Shown one piece after another: positions 5,941-13,945 of a DNA stretch of 13,998 nucleotides (position 1 is the first letter of the stretch; the number at the start of each line of letters is the position of its first letter). The stretch is from Ruminococcus sp. AM36-2AA. GTDB taxonomy: Bacteria > Bacillota > Clostridia > Lachnospirales > Lachnospiraceae. The notes under the pieces were generated by a model, which was given only the letters and a program-made list of their open reading frames with translations, had not been told where the DNA came from and ran no database searches. The position numbers and the translations under genes were made by a program. The stretch is from contig NZ_QTYB01000028.1 in the NCBI RefSeq assembly GCF_003461955.1, forward strand, positions 1-13,998, given 5' to 3'.

Positions 5941-6637
5941 AAAGTATTTTCTTTGCGTTCTCCAGGTTATTTTTTCCATTTATTTTTAGATATACTTTAC
6001 TGATCTCAGAAGGCTCTCCTATTTCTCTGCAGAGATCCTGTGCCTGGGAAATGGGTATGTAGATTTCGTTGCCTTCTGTTACTACAGCGGCTTTACAGGG
6101 CATATATGAGGTTTGCGGTCCTCTTGCGGAATTGCCGGATAAAGTGGGAAGATCATCCGTGGCTTTGGAAGTATCCTTCTCTTTTTCAGCCAGGGAATAA
6201 AAAATATTCAGGTTTTCACCTATCTCTAAAAATTTTTCCTGTTGTTTTTTTGAAATGGCATGATTATTATAGTCTTTCATATCCCGTAGGGAACCATTTC
6301 CCAGCAATAACAACGGCATCTTCCCCAGTTCATTCTGAGTTGGATTTTTTCCAAACGCATTCATATCAATTCCTGAAAAAGTCGTTGTTTCCGTATAATC
6401 TTCAATTTTGATGACAACCGGGACTTCTATGACTGGCCAGATTTCTTTTATACCTTTTATCTTCTTCGCTTTCTGCAAAAAATCTTCATCATAAGCCAGA
6501 TCTCCAAGTGGGAGCAATATAGTAAATTGCCGTTTTTCTTCTTTCATGTCTGCCAGCAGCATTCCTAATAATGTAAGTATCAATGCCAGCAGAAGTATGA
6601 CAAATAAGGTAAAGCTGTCTATTTTTTTTCTTTTCAA
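5930..6637 (-). CDS. MacB-type periplasmic-core-like membrane protein, probably truncated
   Basis: This 235-aa protein has an N-terminal membrane helix (about 9-29) after KRKK, then a long extracellular part. The region IKEIWPVIEVPVVIKI followed by FSGID, and the end IYIPISQAQDL...VYLKINGKNNLENAKKIL, resemble the MacB/FtsX-permease periplasmic core domain, which lies between helix 1 and helices 2-4. Those three C-terminal helices are absent: the gene stops 11 nt after the KKIL codons, right at the border of the decayed element, with no terminator. The start is TTG, overlapping the stop of the upstream surface-protein gene (TTGA) and served by AAAGGCGG, so translation is coupled. It probably works, or worked, with the CARDB-like protein. 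Whether the short form is functional is open. Its internal piece at 5982-6066 is duplicated at 2312-2396. Confidence 0.8.
   Translation of the reverse strand: MKRKKIDSFTLFVILLLALILTLLGMLLADMKEEKRQFTILLPLGDLAYDEDFLQKAKKIKGIKEIWPVIEVPVVIKIEDYTETTTFSGIDMNAFGKNPTQNELGKMPLLLLGNGSLRDMKDYNNHAISKKQQEKFLEIGENLNIFYSLAEKEKDTSKATDDLPTLSGNSARGPQTSYMPCKAAVVTEGNEIYIPISQAQDLCREIGEPSEISKVYLKINGKNNLENAKKILSGI
5982..6066. repeat. Right (original) copy of the 85-bp direct repeat
   Basis: This is the in-frame, coding copy inside the MacB-core-like gene. The copy at 2312-2396 lies 3670 bp to the left in the same orientation. The repeat includes neither the 3' end of the gene nor the element junction at about 5915-5930, so it is not a target-site duplication of the insertion. 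Confidence 0.95.
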
Positions 6638-7932
6638 TGAGAAACCGCCTTTCTCGCTTCTTCAAGAAGGATATTTTTCTTATGAAGCTTTCTGACCAGA
6701 ATCAGGATTATGGAAATAAGCAGTACTGCAACAACTGCAGCTATGGAATACCACCAGTTATTGGTTTTCTCCTGGTCATCTTCAACCTTTAAAGATTTTA
6801 TCTGGGTTTCTTTGATTTCAGAATCAAATTTTATTTCGTCCTCATACGATTTGCCATCTGCATCCTCATACGTAAGAATTAATTGACCTGCACATTTTCC
6901 TGTTTTTCCTTTTACATATATGCGAAGACTTCCTTGGGATAAATCTCCGGCCTCTATGGTCCCTAAGAATGCAGTATCGTTTGAGCTTAATTCATCAGCC
7001 TTTAAGCTGACACTTGCATTGTATATTTTGTCTCTTCCGAGATTCATTGCTTTTACCGGGATCTCTACTGTATCCATAGTGTATAAAACAGATGGAATAT
7101 CTGAAGCTTCCAGTTTAACACGAACCGGTTGGATGATCTGAAAAGACAGTAATTCTGTACCGGTAGTTGCCGTTGCTTTCGAATCTTCATAATCCAGAGA
7201 AAAAGTAATGACAGCCTGGCCAGGATCACAGTTTTTTGTTATAGTAATCATCTGTTCCAAAGTAATTGCTTCACCAGGAGCCAGGACTTGTACATAAAAA
7301 GAGTTTTTCTCAAATTCGATTCCTTTGTTCTCTGTAGAAAGGGAAATTTTTAAACCAAATACATTTTGACTGCAGCTTTTATTTCGAAATGTCAGCGACA
7401 TTTCTGTTGTAGAACCAGCCTCCAATCGTCCACCTGAAAGATTGCTGTCTTCTAATAATACCTGCGGTTTATGTAATATTTTTTCACTTGATGAGTCTGA
7501 TGTTGAATTACCTCCTCCCCCACCGCCCGAATACCCTCCGTTGTCTATAACCGGATCTGTTATCTGCGGGGCGTCACCGTCCTCCGGATTATCACTGTCT
7601 ATTACAACATGAAAAGGATTCGATTTAGAACCATCACCAAAGTCATCTCCTGATGTAAAAATATCCGGATCCGGATTTTCTTTATCGGTATCAGTTTTAT
7701 CAGGAGTCTTTTCATCCTCTGTCGGAGGTTCGCTACTCGTAGAATCATCCTCTTTTTCATCAAGGGTTAACGAGTTGTCATTCTCATAAGATACGGACGG
7801 ATCTGAGTCCGTAAATCCTTCTTCAGCAGATGTAATCTCCGTGTTTTGAGGCTCTGTGGCAAAAACGGTAGCTGGAAGAAATATTATTGTCGTACACAAT
7901 ACTAATGCCGTTTTTACAAATAAATTTCTCAT
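6634..7932 (-). CDS. Membrane-anchored surface protein with acidic linker and CARDB/S-layer-like (COG1361-type) domains
   Basis: This 432-aa protein has a signal peptide (1-26, VFA cleavage). A very acidic, Ser/Thr/Pro-rich disordered stretch (27-130) and a glycine linker (GGYSGGGGGG, 132-141) follow. Two beta-sandwich-like units (about 156-270 and 271-375) come next, then one membrane helix (about 395-413) and a basic cytoplasmic tail. The units show the usual CARDB pattern: a boosted edge (LEAGSTTEMSLTFRNK, TMDTVEIPVKAMNLG) and closing strands. Proteins of this type often sit beside ABC permeases, where they may act as adaptor or substrate-binding spacer. It starts 2 nt after the ABC ATPase gene and overlaps the next gene by 4 nt, so it is part of one operon. 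Partner and ligand are inferred from position only. Confidence 0.85.
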   Translation of the reverse strand: MRNLFVKTALVLCTTIIFLPATVFATEPQNTEITSAEEGFTDSDPSVSYENDNSLTLDEKEDDSTSSEPPTEDEKTPDKTDTDKENPDPDIFTSGDDFGDGSKSNPFHVVIDSDNPEDGDAPQITDPVIDNGGYSGGGGGGNSTSDSSSEKILHKPQVLLEDSNLSGGRLEAGSTTEMSLTFRNKSCSQNVFGLKISLSTENKGIEFEKNSFYVQVLAPGEAITLEQMITITKNCDPGQAVITFSLDYEDSKATATTGTELLSFQIIQPVRVKLEASDIPSVLYTMDTVEIPVKAMNLGRDKIYNASVSLKADELSSNDTAFLGTIEAGDLSQGSLRIYVKGKTGKCAGQLILTYEDADGKSYEDEIKFDSEIKETQIKSLKVEDDQEKTNNWWYSIAAVVAVLLISIILILVRKLHKKNILLEEARKAVSH

Positions 7933-7934
7933 TA

Positions 7935-8651
7935 TCAGGCAGTCCTTTCTCTTAAGATTCCTCCATCCATTTCATATACGTGGTCACATAAGATTCTGAT
8001 GTCCTCTTCATTATGGCTTGCCAGCAAAATGGTTTTTCCTGCTGCTTTTAAATCCAGCAGCAGTTCTCTTATTTCTTCCACGCCATGTTTATCCAGTCCA
8101 TTAAACGGCTCATCCAGGATCAAAAACAGAGGATCTTCCATAATGGCCTGTGCAATACCAAGGCGTTGACGCATTCCAAGGGAATATTTTCCGACTGGTT
8201 TCTTCATGTCCGGATCCAATCCTACCCTTTTTAAGACTATGCGGATATCGGCCTTCGAAATCCGGCCATTCATGTCTGCCAGGATCTCCAGATTTTTAAA
8301 GCCCGTATATTGTGTAAGAAAACCGGGAGTCTCGATAATAACTCCAAGACTCTCAGGAAAATCCACATCATGGCCTATTTTTTTTCCAAATACAAAAATA
8401 GTACCCGTAGTTACAGGAAGAAACCCACAGATGCATTTCATAAGGACGGTCTTTCCGGAACCGTTATTTCCAACAATCCCATAGACGTTCCCTGTTTTCA
8501 GGGAAAGATTTACTTCCTGTAACACGATGTCTTCACCGAAACGTTTGGTCACGTGTTCTATTTTTATGCAGGTGTTCTGCATCATTCCACTTGCTCTTTG
8601 CGGATCACAGGCCAAACTAAATATCCCTTCAGATTTCTTCCAATCTTCCAT
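7935..8651 (-). CDS. ABC transporter ATPase with lantibiotic-immunity-type E-loop
   Basis: This 238-aa nucleotide-binding subunit powers the two permeases encoded upstream. Numbered from ATG 8651: Walker A GNNGSGKT (61-68), E-loop IIETPGF (Glu107), signature YSLGMRQRLGIAQA (156-169), Walker B LFLILDEP (Asp180-Glu181), D-loop GLD and H-loop His213 in ASHNEED. A Glu in place of the Q-loop Gln followed by xPGF is typical of lantibiotic-immunity (LanF) and BcrA-type ATPases. I chose ATG 8651 because GGGAGGTG (8665-8658) lies 6 nt before it; a GTG three codons earlier is part of that ribosome site. The start overlaps the permease stop by 23 bp. A longer-than-usual 26-residue leader precedes the normal ABC start near NTCIKIEHV; the MM pair there (8585-8580) is an alternative start with a weaker site. 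Confidence 0.93.
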   Translation of the reverse strand: MEDWKKSEGIFSLACDPQRASGMMQNTCIKIEHVTKRFGEDIVLQEVNLSLKTGNVYGIVGNNGSGKTVLMKCICGFLPVTTGTIFVFGKKIGHDVDFPESLGVIIETPGFLTQYTGFKNLEILADMNGRISKADIRIVLKRVGLDPDMKKPVGKYSLGMRQRLGIAQAIMEDPLFLILDEPFNGLDKHGVEEIRELLLDLKAAGKTILLASHNEEDIRILCDHVYEMDGGILRERTA

Positions 8652-9357
8652 ATAAAACACCTCCCAGAATTCCCAGCATTACTAATAAAAACAACAGTAG
8701 AAATAGCCAAACTCCTATTTTGTCCGGTCCCCAATTTTCATCAGCCAGTATCCATTCTACTGGATAAAACCATATCTGATTCTTAAAATAGCGGTCATGA
8801 AGGATAATTCCGAAATAAAAGCTTACAAAAGGGATTCCATATGCCATGTAAGCAGAATCCCATAAAATCCCGCAGCTTCCACCGAAAGTACTTATGATAC
8901 TTCCGATAAGTCCTGTCCGAAATGCCTTCATGAGTAAGTCCAGAAGTGCTTCTTTCTGAATAGCACCCTTTATCTCCAGCGGATAGAACACAATAAAATT
9001 GATAAAAAGTACCGTTAGTATAGATAACGTCCAGACCATAAAACCAGATACCATAATGGAAAAAACTTTACATTCGATATACTGTCTGCGAGTCGTTCTG
9101 GGAAGTATCTCCTTTAAAAATCCACTTTTATATTCTTGCAGAATGGAATCACTCCATGGCAATACGGCTGCTACCGGAATGGCAAAAGATACTGCCTGAC
9201 TTTTTAAGGAACCTTCCAGTATACTGATAAAAGTACCACATGTCAGTGCTTTTTTTAAGCTGGGATAAGTTTGTCCAATGGCTATGGAAATGCAGGCTAT
9301 CAGCCATGCTGCCAGAAAATTCTTATTAAAAAACATACGTTTTGTTTCACCCCACAT
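8629..9357 (-). CDS. ABC-2-type permease subunit (second of a pair)
   Basis: This 242-aa membrane protein has about six hydrophobic helices (approximately 10-30, 50-70, 105-130, 145-165, 170-190, 215-237). A cytoplasmic loop with LKEILPRTTRRQYIECK lies between helices 2 and 3. The size and plan fit the paired short permeases of lantibiotic-immunity (LanE/LanG) and BcrB-like transporters. Its RTTRRxY loop resembles RTTKRKW in the permease encoded just upstream, so the two probably form a heterodimer contacting the same ATPase. The start ATG follows AAGGGGG by 6 nt, 18 bp after the first permease gene; its end overlaps the ATPase gene. Substrate not visible; an envelope-active peptide or lipid-like compound is the best guess. 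Confidence 0.82.
   Translation of the reverse strand: MWGETKRMFFNKNFLAAWLIACISIAIGQTYPSLKKALTCGTFISILEGSLKSQAVSFAIPVAAVLPWSDSILQEYKSGFLKEILPRTTRRQYIECKVFSIMVSGFMVWTLSILTVLFINFIVFYPLEIKGAIQKEALLDLLMKAFRTGLIGSIISTFGGSCGILWDSAYMAYGIPFVSFYFGIILHDRYFKNQIWFYPVEWILADENWGPDKIGVWLFLLLFLLVMLGILGGVLYGRLEEI
8658..8665 (-). promoter_or_regulatory. Ribosome binding site that decides the ATPase start
   Basis: GGGAGGTG on the minus strand lies inside the end of the permease gene, 6 nt before ATG 8651. A GTG reading three codons earlier in the same frame overlaps this site and is therefore an unlikely start. Confidence 0.7.
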
Positions 9358-9375
9358 AGGTTTTCCCCCTTCCGA

Positions 9376-10266
9376 TCATGTCTTTTCTCCAAGAAATTCA
9401 AAGGTATATTTTTTCATCCGGTTAATTGCAAAAACTGCAAGAAGAACTAAAATACCCAGAAAAAACATATAGGAATGCGGGATTTTCGGGAGCAATGGAT
9501 CATAACCCAAGTTATGTTTTCCGTATACTGCCTGGTTCAGAGGACTGATCCAGCAGATTAATACATTTACCTGATACATTTCGTATTTTTCTTTATGTAA
9601 AATTGCAGCCAGTACTTTCGGGTCCAATAAAAAACCAAAAACACTGTAAAGAAGGCCAAAAATCATCCCCTTAGTCTTCCCTTTATAGAGATTTCCTACA
9701 AGGATTACAAAGCTTAAGGTCAGCGAATAACAAAACAGAAGGAAGAAAACCTGCAGCATACAGCCATAGGGTGAGATACTTTCCATGACCCTTACTGTAG
9801 AAGGGACCTGCAGGTTTTTTCCTAATTCTGAATAACCAAGCATGGCCGCAGTTTCGCTCCACAGGTTACCTGGATAACTCTTTTTCATACACAGCACGGC
9901 CGTAAACAGCAGCATCAAAACCGTATATAAAACAGTTACAAGAATAACATAAATGAATTGACCTAAAAGCCATTTCCTCTTGGTTGTCCGGGTCAGCTGG
10001 TATGGAGTAATAGGTGTCATCTTCGGCAGGTCAGAAAACATAAGAAGCAAGAGCAGCGAACTGGACAGTACTGCTATCCCATCCCCAAATGTCCAGATAA
10101 ATGGTTCAATGGCCTGTACCGGTGTATCGTAGGTATCCATTACAACCATGATTCTGCCTGTAAGCAGGAAACTAAGTACAAATTCTAACAGAAATATAAA
10201 AATAACTTTGGGATTGCGTAAAAATCCGAAGAAATTGTACCTTACAATTCCAAATACCTGTCTCAT
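9376..10266 (-). CDS. ABC-2-type permease subunit (first of a pair)
   Basis: This 296-aa membrane protein has about six helices (approximately 20-40, 60-80, 103-125, 172-195, 203-222, 265-285). Its N-terminus is RYNFFGFLRNPK, the amphipathic coupling segment common in ABC-2 permeases. The loop TPYQLTRTTKRKWLLGQ after helix 2 matches the RTTRRQY loop of the next permease. A larger outside loop (about 126-170) sets it apart from its partner. It starts one base after the lipoprotein stop (TGACATG), which implies co-transcription and probably translational coupling. It lies upstream of the second permease and the E-loop ATPase. Together they make a two-permease exporter of the type seen in lantibiotic self-protection. 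The exact substrate cannot be read from the sequence. Confidence 0.83.
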   Translation of the reverse strand: MRQVFGIVRYNFFGFLRNPKVIFIFLLEFVLSFLLTGRIMVVMDTYDTPVQAIEPFIWTFGDGIAVLSSSLLLLLMFSDLPKMTPITPYQLTRTTKRKWLLGQFIYVILVTVLYTVLMLLFTAVLCMKKSYPGNLWSETAAMLGYSELGKNLQVPSTVRVMESISPYGCMLQVFFLLFCYSLTLSFVILVGNLYKGKTKGMIFGLLYSVFGFLLDPKVLAAILHKEKYEMYQVNVLICWISPLNQAVYGKHNLGYDPLLPKIPHSYMFFLGILVLLAVFAINRMKKYTFEFLGEKT

Positions 10267-10267
10267 G

Positions 10268-11752
10268 TCAGTAACCCAGATTCCGGTCTATGATACTGCC
10301 ATCCACGGCATTAATGGTGAGGAAACTTTCATTTGGATCTTTACTGGTATTTGATTCTGTTTCTCCGTTATATTCACTTTCTGAAGTCATGCTGCCGAAA
10401 AAATCCCAGACGGGGATCAAAATACCTGTGTGTGCGTCAGTAGACGGCTCATATATTCTGGCATAGCCAAGAACGATCCGATCAATATTATAGACTCTGG
10501 AATTTTCATATTGCATATTATCAGCGTTTGTTACCACCATCATTTTTTCATAAATTTTCATAATCTCGCTGAATGAAAGAAGATTTAAATTCTCTGTCTT
10601 TATGTTACCAATTGTGTAGGGATTTGAATAAGTCATGCTTTCTATGCCATCTTTATCGACATAGAAACAGAGACTTTCATAAGACCATGTTTCCATCGTG
10701 CTGTCCATATCTTCCAATGCCCCACCGTCTGCAATTGTCTGAGTTACCGGCACACCATTTATGGTACGTGCATAATCAATTCTATATCCATTTCCAAAAT
10801 TACCTGAACTATTATCGCCTTCAAAACTTTTGCACACCGCGTAATTCCAGTTAGAAAACTGTAAATCTGTGATGCCCATTTTTTCAACTTTTTCCTTTAC
10901 AAGTTTTTTTGCTTCATCCAGGGACAGCCCGATAGATTCTTCTGTGGGTTTTTCTTCCTCTTCAGAATATCCGTAATCACACCACATTGCATCCTCCGGT
11001 ATTTTTTCCCCGCCCTTGTTTGCTGCTTTCTTGATCTTGACTGACAAGGTATCGGAGCCATCGGAAGATATCATATAGTAGTATTGTGAATCGTCTGGCA
11101 TTTGTGCAATACAACTGAAATAATTTCCGGCAACAGGTTTTGCCTCTGTCAGGGTTTTCTTTTCCGGAGCAGTTTCGTATTCCTGTTCCCATGTCTCAAT
11201 ATCTTCATAGATATCATAGACATAATTCCCATCATCGTCTGTTCCATAGTTATACGGATCCAGGTTTCCGTTAGCAACGTCTTCTTTTAGTTCATCCAGA
11301 GTTTTTTTAATTTCATCCTTTGTCTTCACATAATAACTATCCAGGGTATAAAGTTTTGCCTCTGAGAAGAATGCGTTTGTAATACGGTCGAGAAGCTCCT
11401 GGGTAACTTCTGCCGCAGTGACAGAAATAGCAGATATCTTTTCCACTTCCGGAATTTCTACGCTTGCATCTGTATTTACCACGAGCTTGGCACTGTCATC
11501 TTCCACATGGCTTTTATAATTTTGAGGAGCATCAATGAGATTCCTGATGGTTGTCTTTGACTCTGAACCGTCATCGTTCTTGCTTTCAGATGCTTCTCCT
11601 TTAGAACCGCTAACATCATCCGCTTCCGTATAAGCATCTACAGCCTTGCTCCCCTTCGGCTTTACCAAAGAAGAATCCGGGGTCTGTGCGCATCCTGTAA
11701 ACATTCCAATACAAAGCACTATTCCTGCAAACTTTTTTATGTTTTTTCTCAT
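10268..11752 (-). CDS. Large lipoprotein linked to the ABC transporter (DUF6034-like)
   Basis: This 494-aa protein begins with MRKNIKKFAG, a hydrophobic stretch and the lipobox MFTGC (Cys21), so it should be tethered to the outer face of the membrane. A polar, low-complexity linker rich in Ser, Asp, Glu and Lys (about 25-75) is followed by a folded part. Around 275-300, GLSLDEAKKLVKEKVEKMG looks like the first helix of PepSY/YycI-type units, and the C-terminal part (410-494) has alternating strands ending in INAVDGSII. It resembles the DUF6034 lipoproteins of gut Clostridia, from memory. A site AAGGAG lies about 12 nt before the ATG. As the first gene after the kinase and directly ahead of the permeases, it may capture the ligand or pass a signal to the kinase. 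Confidence 0.85.
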   Translation of the reverse strand: MRKNIKKFAGIVLCIGMFTGCAQTPDSSLVKPKGSKAVDAYTEADDVSGSKGEASESKNDDGSESKTTIRNLIDAPQNYKSHVEDDSAKLVVNTDASVEIPEVEKISAISVTAAEVTQELLDRITNAFFSEAKLYTLDSYYVKTKDEIKKTLDELKEDVANGNLDPYNYGTDDDGNYVYDIYEDIETWEQEYETAPEKKTLTEAKPVAGNYFSCIAQMPDDSQYYYMISSDGSDTLSVKIKKAANKGGEKIPEDAMWCDYGYSEEEEKPTEESIGLSLDEAKKLVKEKVEKMGITDLQFSNWNYAVCKSFEGDNSSGNFGNGYRIDYARTINGVPVTQTIADGGALEDMDSTMETWSYESLCFYVDKDGIESMTYSNPYTIGNIKTENLNLLSFSEIMKIYEKMMVVTNADNMQYENSRVYNIDRIVLGYARIYEPSTDAHTGILIPVWDFFGSMTSESEYNGETESNTSKDPNESFLTINAVDGSIIDRNLGY

Positions 11753-11785
11753 TTCTGGTAATATCTCCTTTCTAAGGTTGTTATA

Positions 11786-11840
11786 AGTATATCATCGAGC
11801 ATTACACCAAATCTTTCGCGATTTGTAACTGATATGTAAA
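11786..11840 (-). promoter_or_regulatory. Candidate response-regulator-controlled promoter of the lipoprotein-transporter operon
   Basis: On the minus strand, TTTACA (11840-11835) and GTTACA (11829-11824) are direct repeats with an 11-nt period, as expected for an OmpR-family dimer. They lie upstream of a -10 box TATACT (11791-11786), which lacks a good -35. The spacing suits activation by the response regulator encoded at 13270-13935. A small inverted repeat (CAAATC at 11808-11813, GATTTG at 11820-11825) sits between. The 5' UTR to ATG 11752 would be about 27 nt. Position and spacing are seen; binding is inferred. Confidence 0.4.
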
Positions 11841-11851
11841 CGTTAGTGTGA

Positions 11852-13273
11852 TTACCAGAAAACAGAGACGGTAGTTCCTTTTCCCGGATTGCTTTCAATC
11901 TTCAGTTGGAAATCGTGCAGTTCTATAATTTTCTGACATAAAGAAAGACCGAGCCCTACACTTCCTTTTGCCCTGGAACGAGATTTGTCTACCATATAAA
12001 ATGGTTCCGTCACCATTTCCAGATCCTCTTTCGGTATTCCCTTTCCAAAATCCTGAACCATCAGATGGTCTGGGGTTGCCTCAAGCACAATTTTAGATTC
12101 TTTCCTGGAAGCTTTGACTGCATTATCAATTAGATTTGTCACTACACTTATCATTAAGTCCTGATCAAACTTCTTTACCAATTCTTTTGGTTCACAAAAT
12201 ACATCAAGAGAGATGTTTTTTTCTTGAAGCCTGCAATCAATAAGTTCTTTTACTTCTTTCAGGAAGTTATCCACCTGTATTTCAGCTGGATTGAATGAGT
12301 CTTCCGAAGCTTCGTAGAGTCCGGTTAATTCCAGCATTTTCATAGAAAGTCTTGACAGCCTGCGACATTCATTTTCAATATAAATCAGAGCCTTCTCCTG
12401 CCTTTCCGAGGTTAGGCGCACAGTAAGCAATGTATCTGCATAGCCTATGATTGCAGTCATTGGGGTCTTCAGCTCATGAGCCAGACTTCCAATAAGCTGT
12501 TTTTGTGTCCGGTTTATGTTAGAAAGACTTTCAATTTGTTCTTTTATTTTACCTGTCATAAAATTAAAGGTTGCACCTATCTGCGCAAGTTCTGTATTTC
12601 CCTCTGACGGTACTTTAAAATCATAAATACCTTCAGAAACAAGAAGCGTAGCTTCTCTTAGGCCTGTAAGCGGTGCTGTGATTTTTCTAAGGCTCAAATA
12701 AAGGATAATTCCCATCACCACGATCAAAGATAAAGTAAATCCACCCGTCTGAAAAAACAGCAGATGACTTTTTTCTATTACATCTGTTATATCTTTATAA
12801 GTAACAATCTGATATCCCATATTTACATTGCCATAGTAAAATAACAAAAGTGTCCTTCCATTTATCTGACTGATCATAGGGCCATGACCATCACTGTTGC
12901 TGCCATGATCCACCATGTTTGCCTTACTTGCACATAATTCTCTTAACTTTTTTACATCGAATTCATAAACAGTTCCATTATAGGTCATTTTTCCATCAAG
13001 ATATAAAACCGCGCTGTCATGAAAAACCTGCCGAAAAGCATAAGTAACTATTTGGGGGCGCATTTCGTTGTCGGCATTCTGTTTCTGATTGTCAGAAAGG
13101 CTTGTTTTATTTTCAAACTGTAAGATATTTGTTCTGAATATACTGCTTTCATAACTGTTGATATTCTGTATACTCTGATTTTTCCAACAATAAGTGGTAT
13201 AGAGAAAGATCCCTGACGATGCCAACAGAATAATACATGTAGTCTGAAAAAAGATCTTTATTAAGAGTTTCAT
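11852..13273 (-). CDS. Membrane histidine kinase of the chromosomal two-component system
   Basis: This 473-aa sensor kinase has helix 1 (about 5-27), an extracellular domain of about 140 residues (28-169), helix 2 (171-195) and a HAMP domain (196-248). HisKA with phospho-acceptor His266 in LAHELKTP follows, then an ATP-binding domain with N box NLIDNAVKAS, G1 box DFGKGIP (Asp408), F box EPFYMV and G2 box GSVGLGL. All key residues are present. The sensor contains two parts with GHGP and YLDGKMTYNG and no named domain I can recognise; its size is compatible with a Cache- or PAS-like fold. The start overlaps the regulator stop as ATGA, so both are made together. The signal is unknown, but the neighbouring lipoprotein and E-loop ABC transporter suggest envelope stress or peptides. 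Confidence 0.95.
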   Translation of the reverse strand: MKLLIKIFFQTTCIILLASSGIFLYTTYCWKNQSIQNINSYESSIFRTNILQFENKTSLSDNQKQNADNEMRPQIVTYAFRQVFHDSAVLYLDGKMTYNGTVYEFDVKKLRELCASKANMVDHGSNSDGHGPMISQINGRTLLLFYYGNVNMGYQIVTYKDITDVIEKSHLLFFQTGGFTLSLIVVMGIILYLSLRKITAPLTGLREATLLVSEGIYDFKVPSEGNTELAQIGATFNFMTGKIKEQIESLSNINRTQKQLIGSLAHELKTPMTAIIGYADTLLTVRLTSERQEKALIYIENECRRLSRLSMKMLELTGLYEASEDSFNPAEIQVDNFLKEVKELIDCRLQEKNISLDVFCEPKELVKKFDQDLMISVVTNLIDNAVKASRKESKIVLEATPDHLMVQDFGKGIPKEDLEMVTEPFYMVDKSRSRAKGSVGLGLSLCQKIIELHDFQLKIESNPGKGTTVSVFW

Positions 13274-13935
13274 AAATCCACCTCAAGTCTGTAACCGATT
13301 CTGGGAATTGTTTTAATCTTATCCTGCCAGCCAAGTTTTTTTCTGATACGACCCACATGTGCATCCACAGTTCTTGTTTCTCCGCAGAACTCTTCATTCC
13401 ACAGTTCCTGCAGAATCTGATTCCTGGTCAGTGCTTTGTTCGGGTTTTTGGCGAACACCATGAGACAGTTATATTCCATTGGCTTTAAATAGATTTCCAT
13501 GCCCATTTTTGTAACAGTACGACTAGCAGTATCAATGATGACATCACCAATTTGAATCTGTTCTTGTACAGTGCCATTACGTTCCAGTACTTTTTCAAGA
13601 CGAACCATCACTTCCAGCATTTCAAATGGTTTTACAATATAATCTTCTGCACCGTCTTTTAATCCCTTTATCTTGCTCGCGATATCTCCCTTTGCGGTAA
13701 GAAATATTACGGGGATTTCATACTGCTTCAGTTTCGGTAACAGGCTATATCCGTCTCTTCCGGGAAGCATGATATCTACAAGTGCACACTGAAACGCATG
13801 ATCTTGAATAATTGCTTCATATGCCTCATTTCCATCCAGATATCCTACTGTTTCATACCCTGCAATCTCCAGATTCATACACAGCAGGTCATTGATTGAC
13901 ATTTCGTCTTCTATCACAAGAATTCTTGCCTTCAT
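13270..13935 (-). CDS. OmpR/PhoB-family response regulator of the chromosomal two-component system
   Basis: This 221-aa transcription factor has a receiver domain (1-115) with acidic residues Glu9-Asp10-Glu11, phospho-acceptor Asp54 in LVDIMLPG, Thr80 and Lys102 in IVKPFE. A winged-helix domain follows (about 125-220), with LKPMEYNCLMVF, the recognition-helix part VDAHVGRIRKKLG and the terminal IPRIGYRL. Everything expected of a functional regulator is present. The start ATG follows GAGGT by 8 nt. It is the first gene of the minus-strand cluster and overlaps the kinase by 4 nt. It probably controls the lipoprotein-transporter genes through the repeats at 11824-11840. It is not closely similar to the element-borne regulator at 2765-3430, although the two are the same length. 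Confidence 0.95.
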   Translation of the reverse strand: MKARILVIEDEMSINDLLCMNLEIAGYETVGYLDGNEAYEAIIQDHAFQCALVDIMLPGRDGYSLLPKLKQYEIPVIFLTAKGDIASKIKGLKDGAEDYIVKPFEMLEVMVRLEKVLERNGTVQEQIQIGDVIIDTASRTVTKMGMEIYLKPMEYNCLMVFAKNPNKALTRNQILQELWNEEFCGETRTVDAHVGRIRKKLGWQDKIKTIPRIGYRLEVDL

Positions 13936-13945
13936 AATTATTACC

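Noticed and set aside
8652..8660. GTG at 8660 as start of the ABC ATPase
   Set aside because: It is part of the GGGAGGTG ribosome site for the ATG at 8651.
11752..11861. 11-bp inverted repeat TTTCTGGTAAT / ATTACCAGAAA at the two ends of the gap before the lipoprotein gene
   Set aside because: The arms overlap the lipoprotein leader and the kinase stop region and are about 88 bp apart; one such match in 14 kb is expected by chance fairly often.
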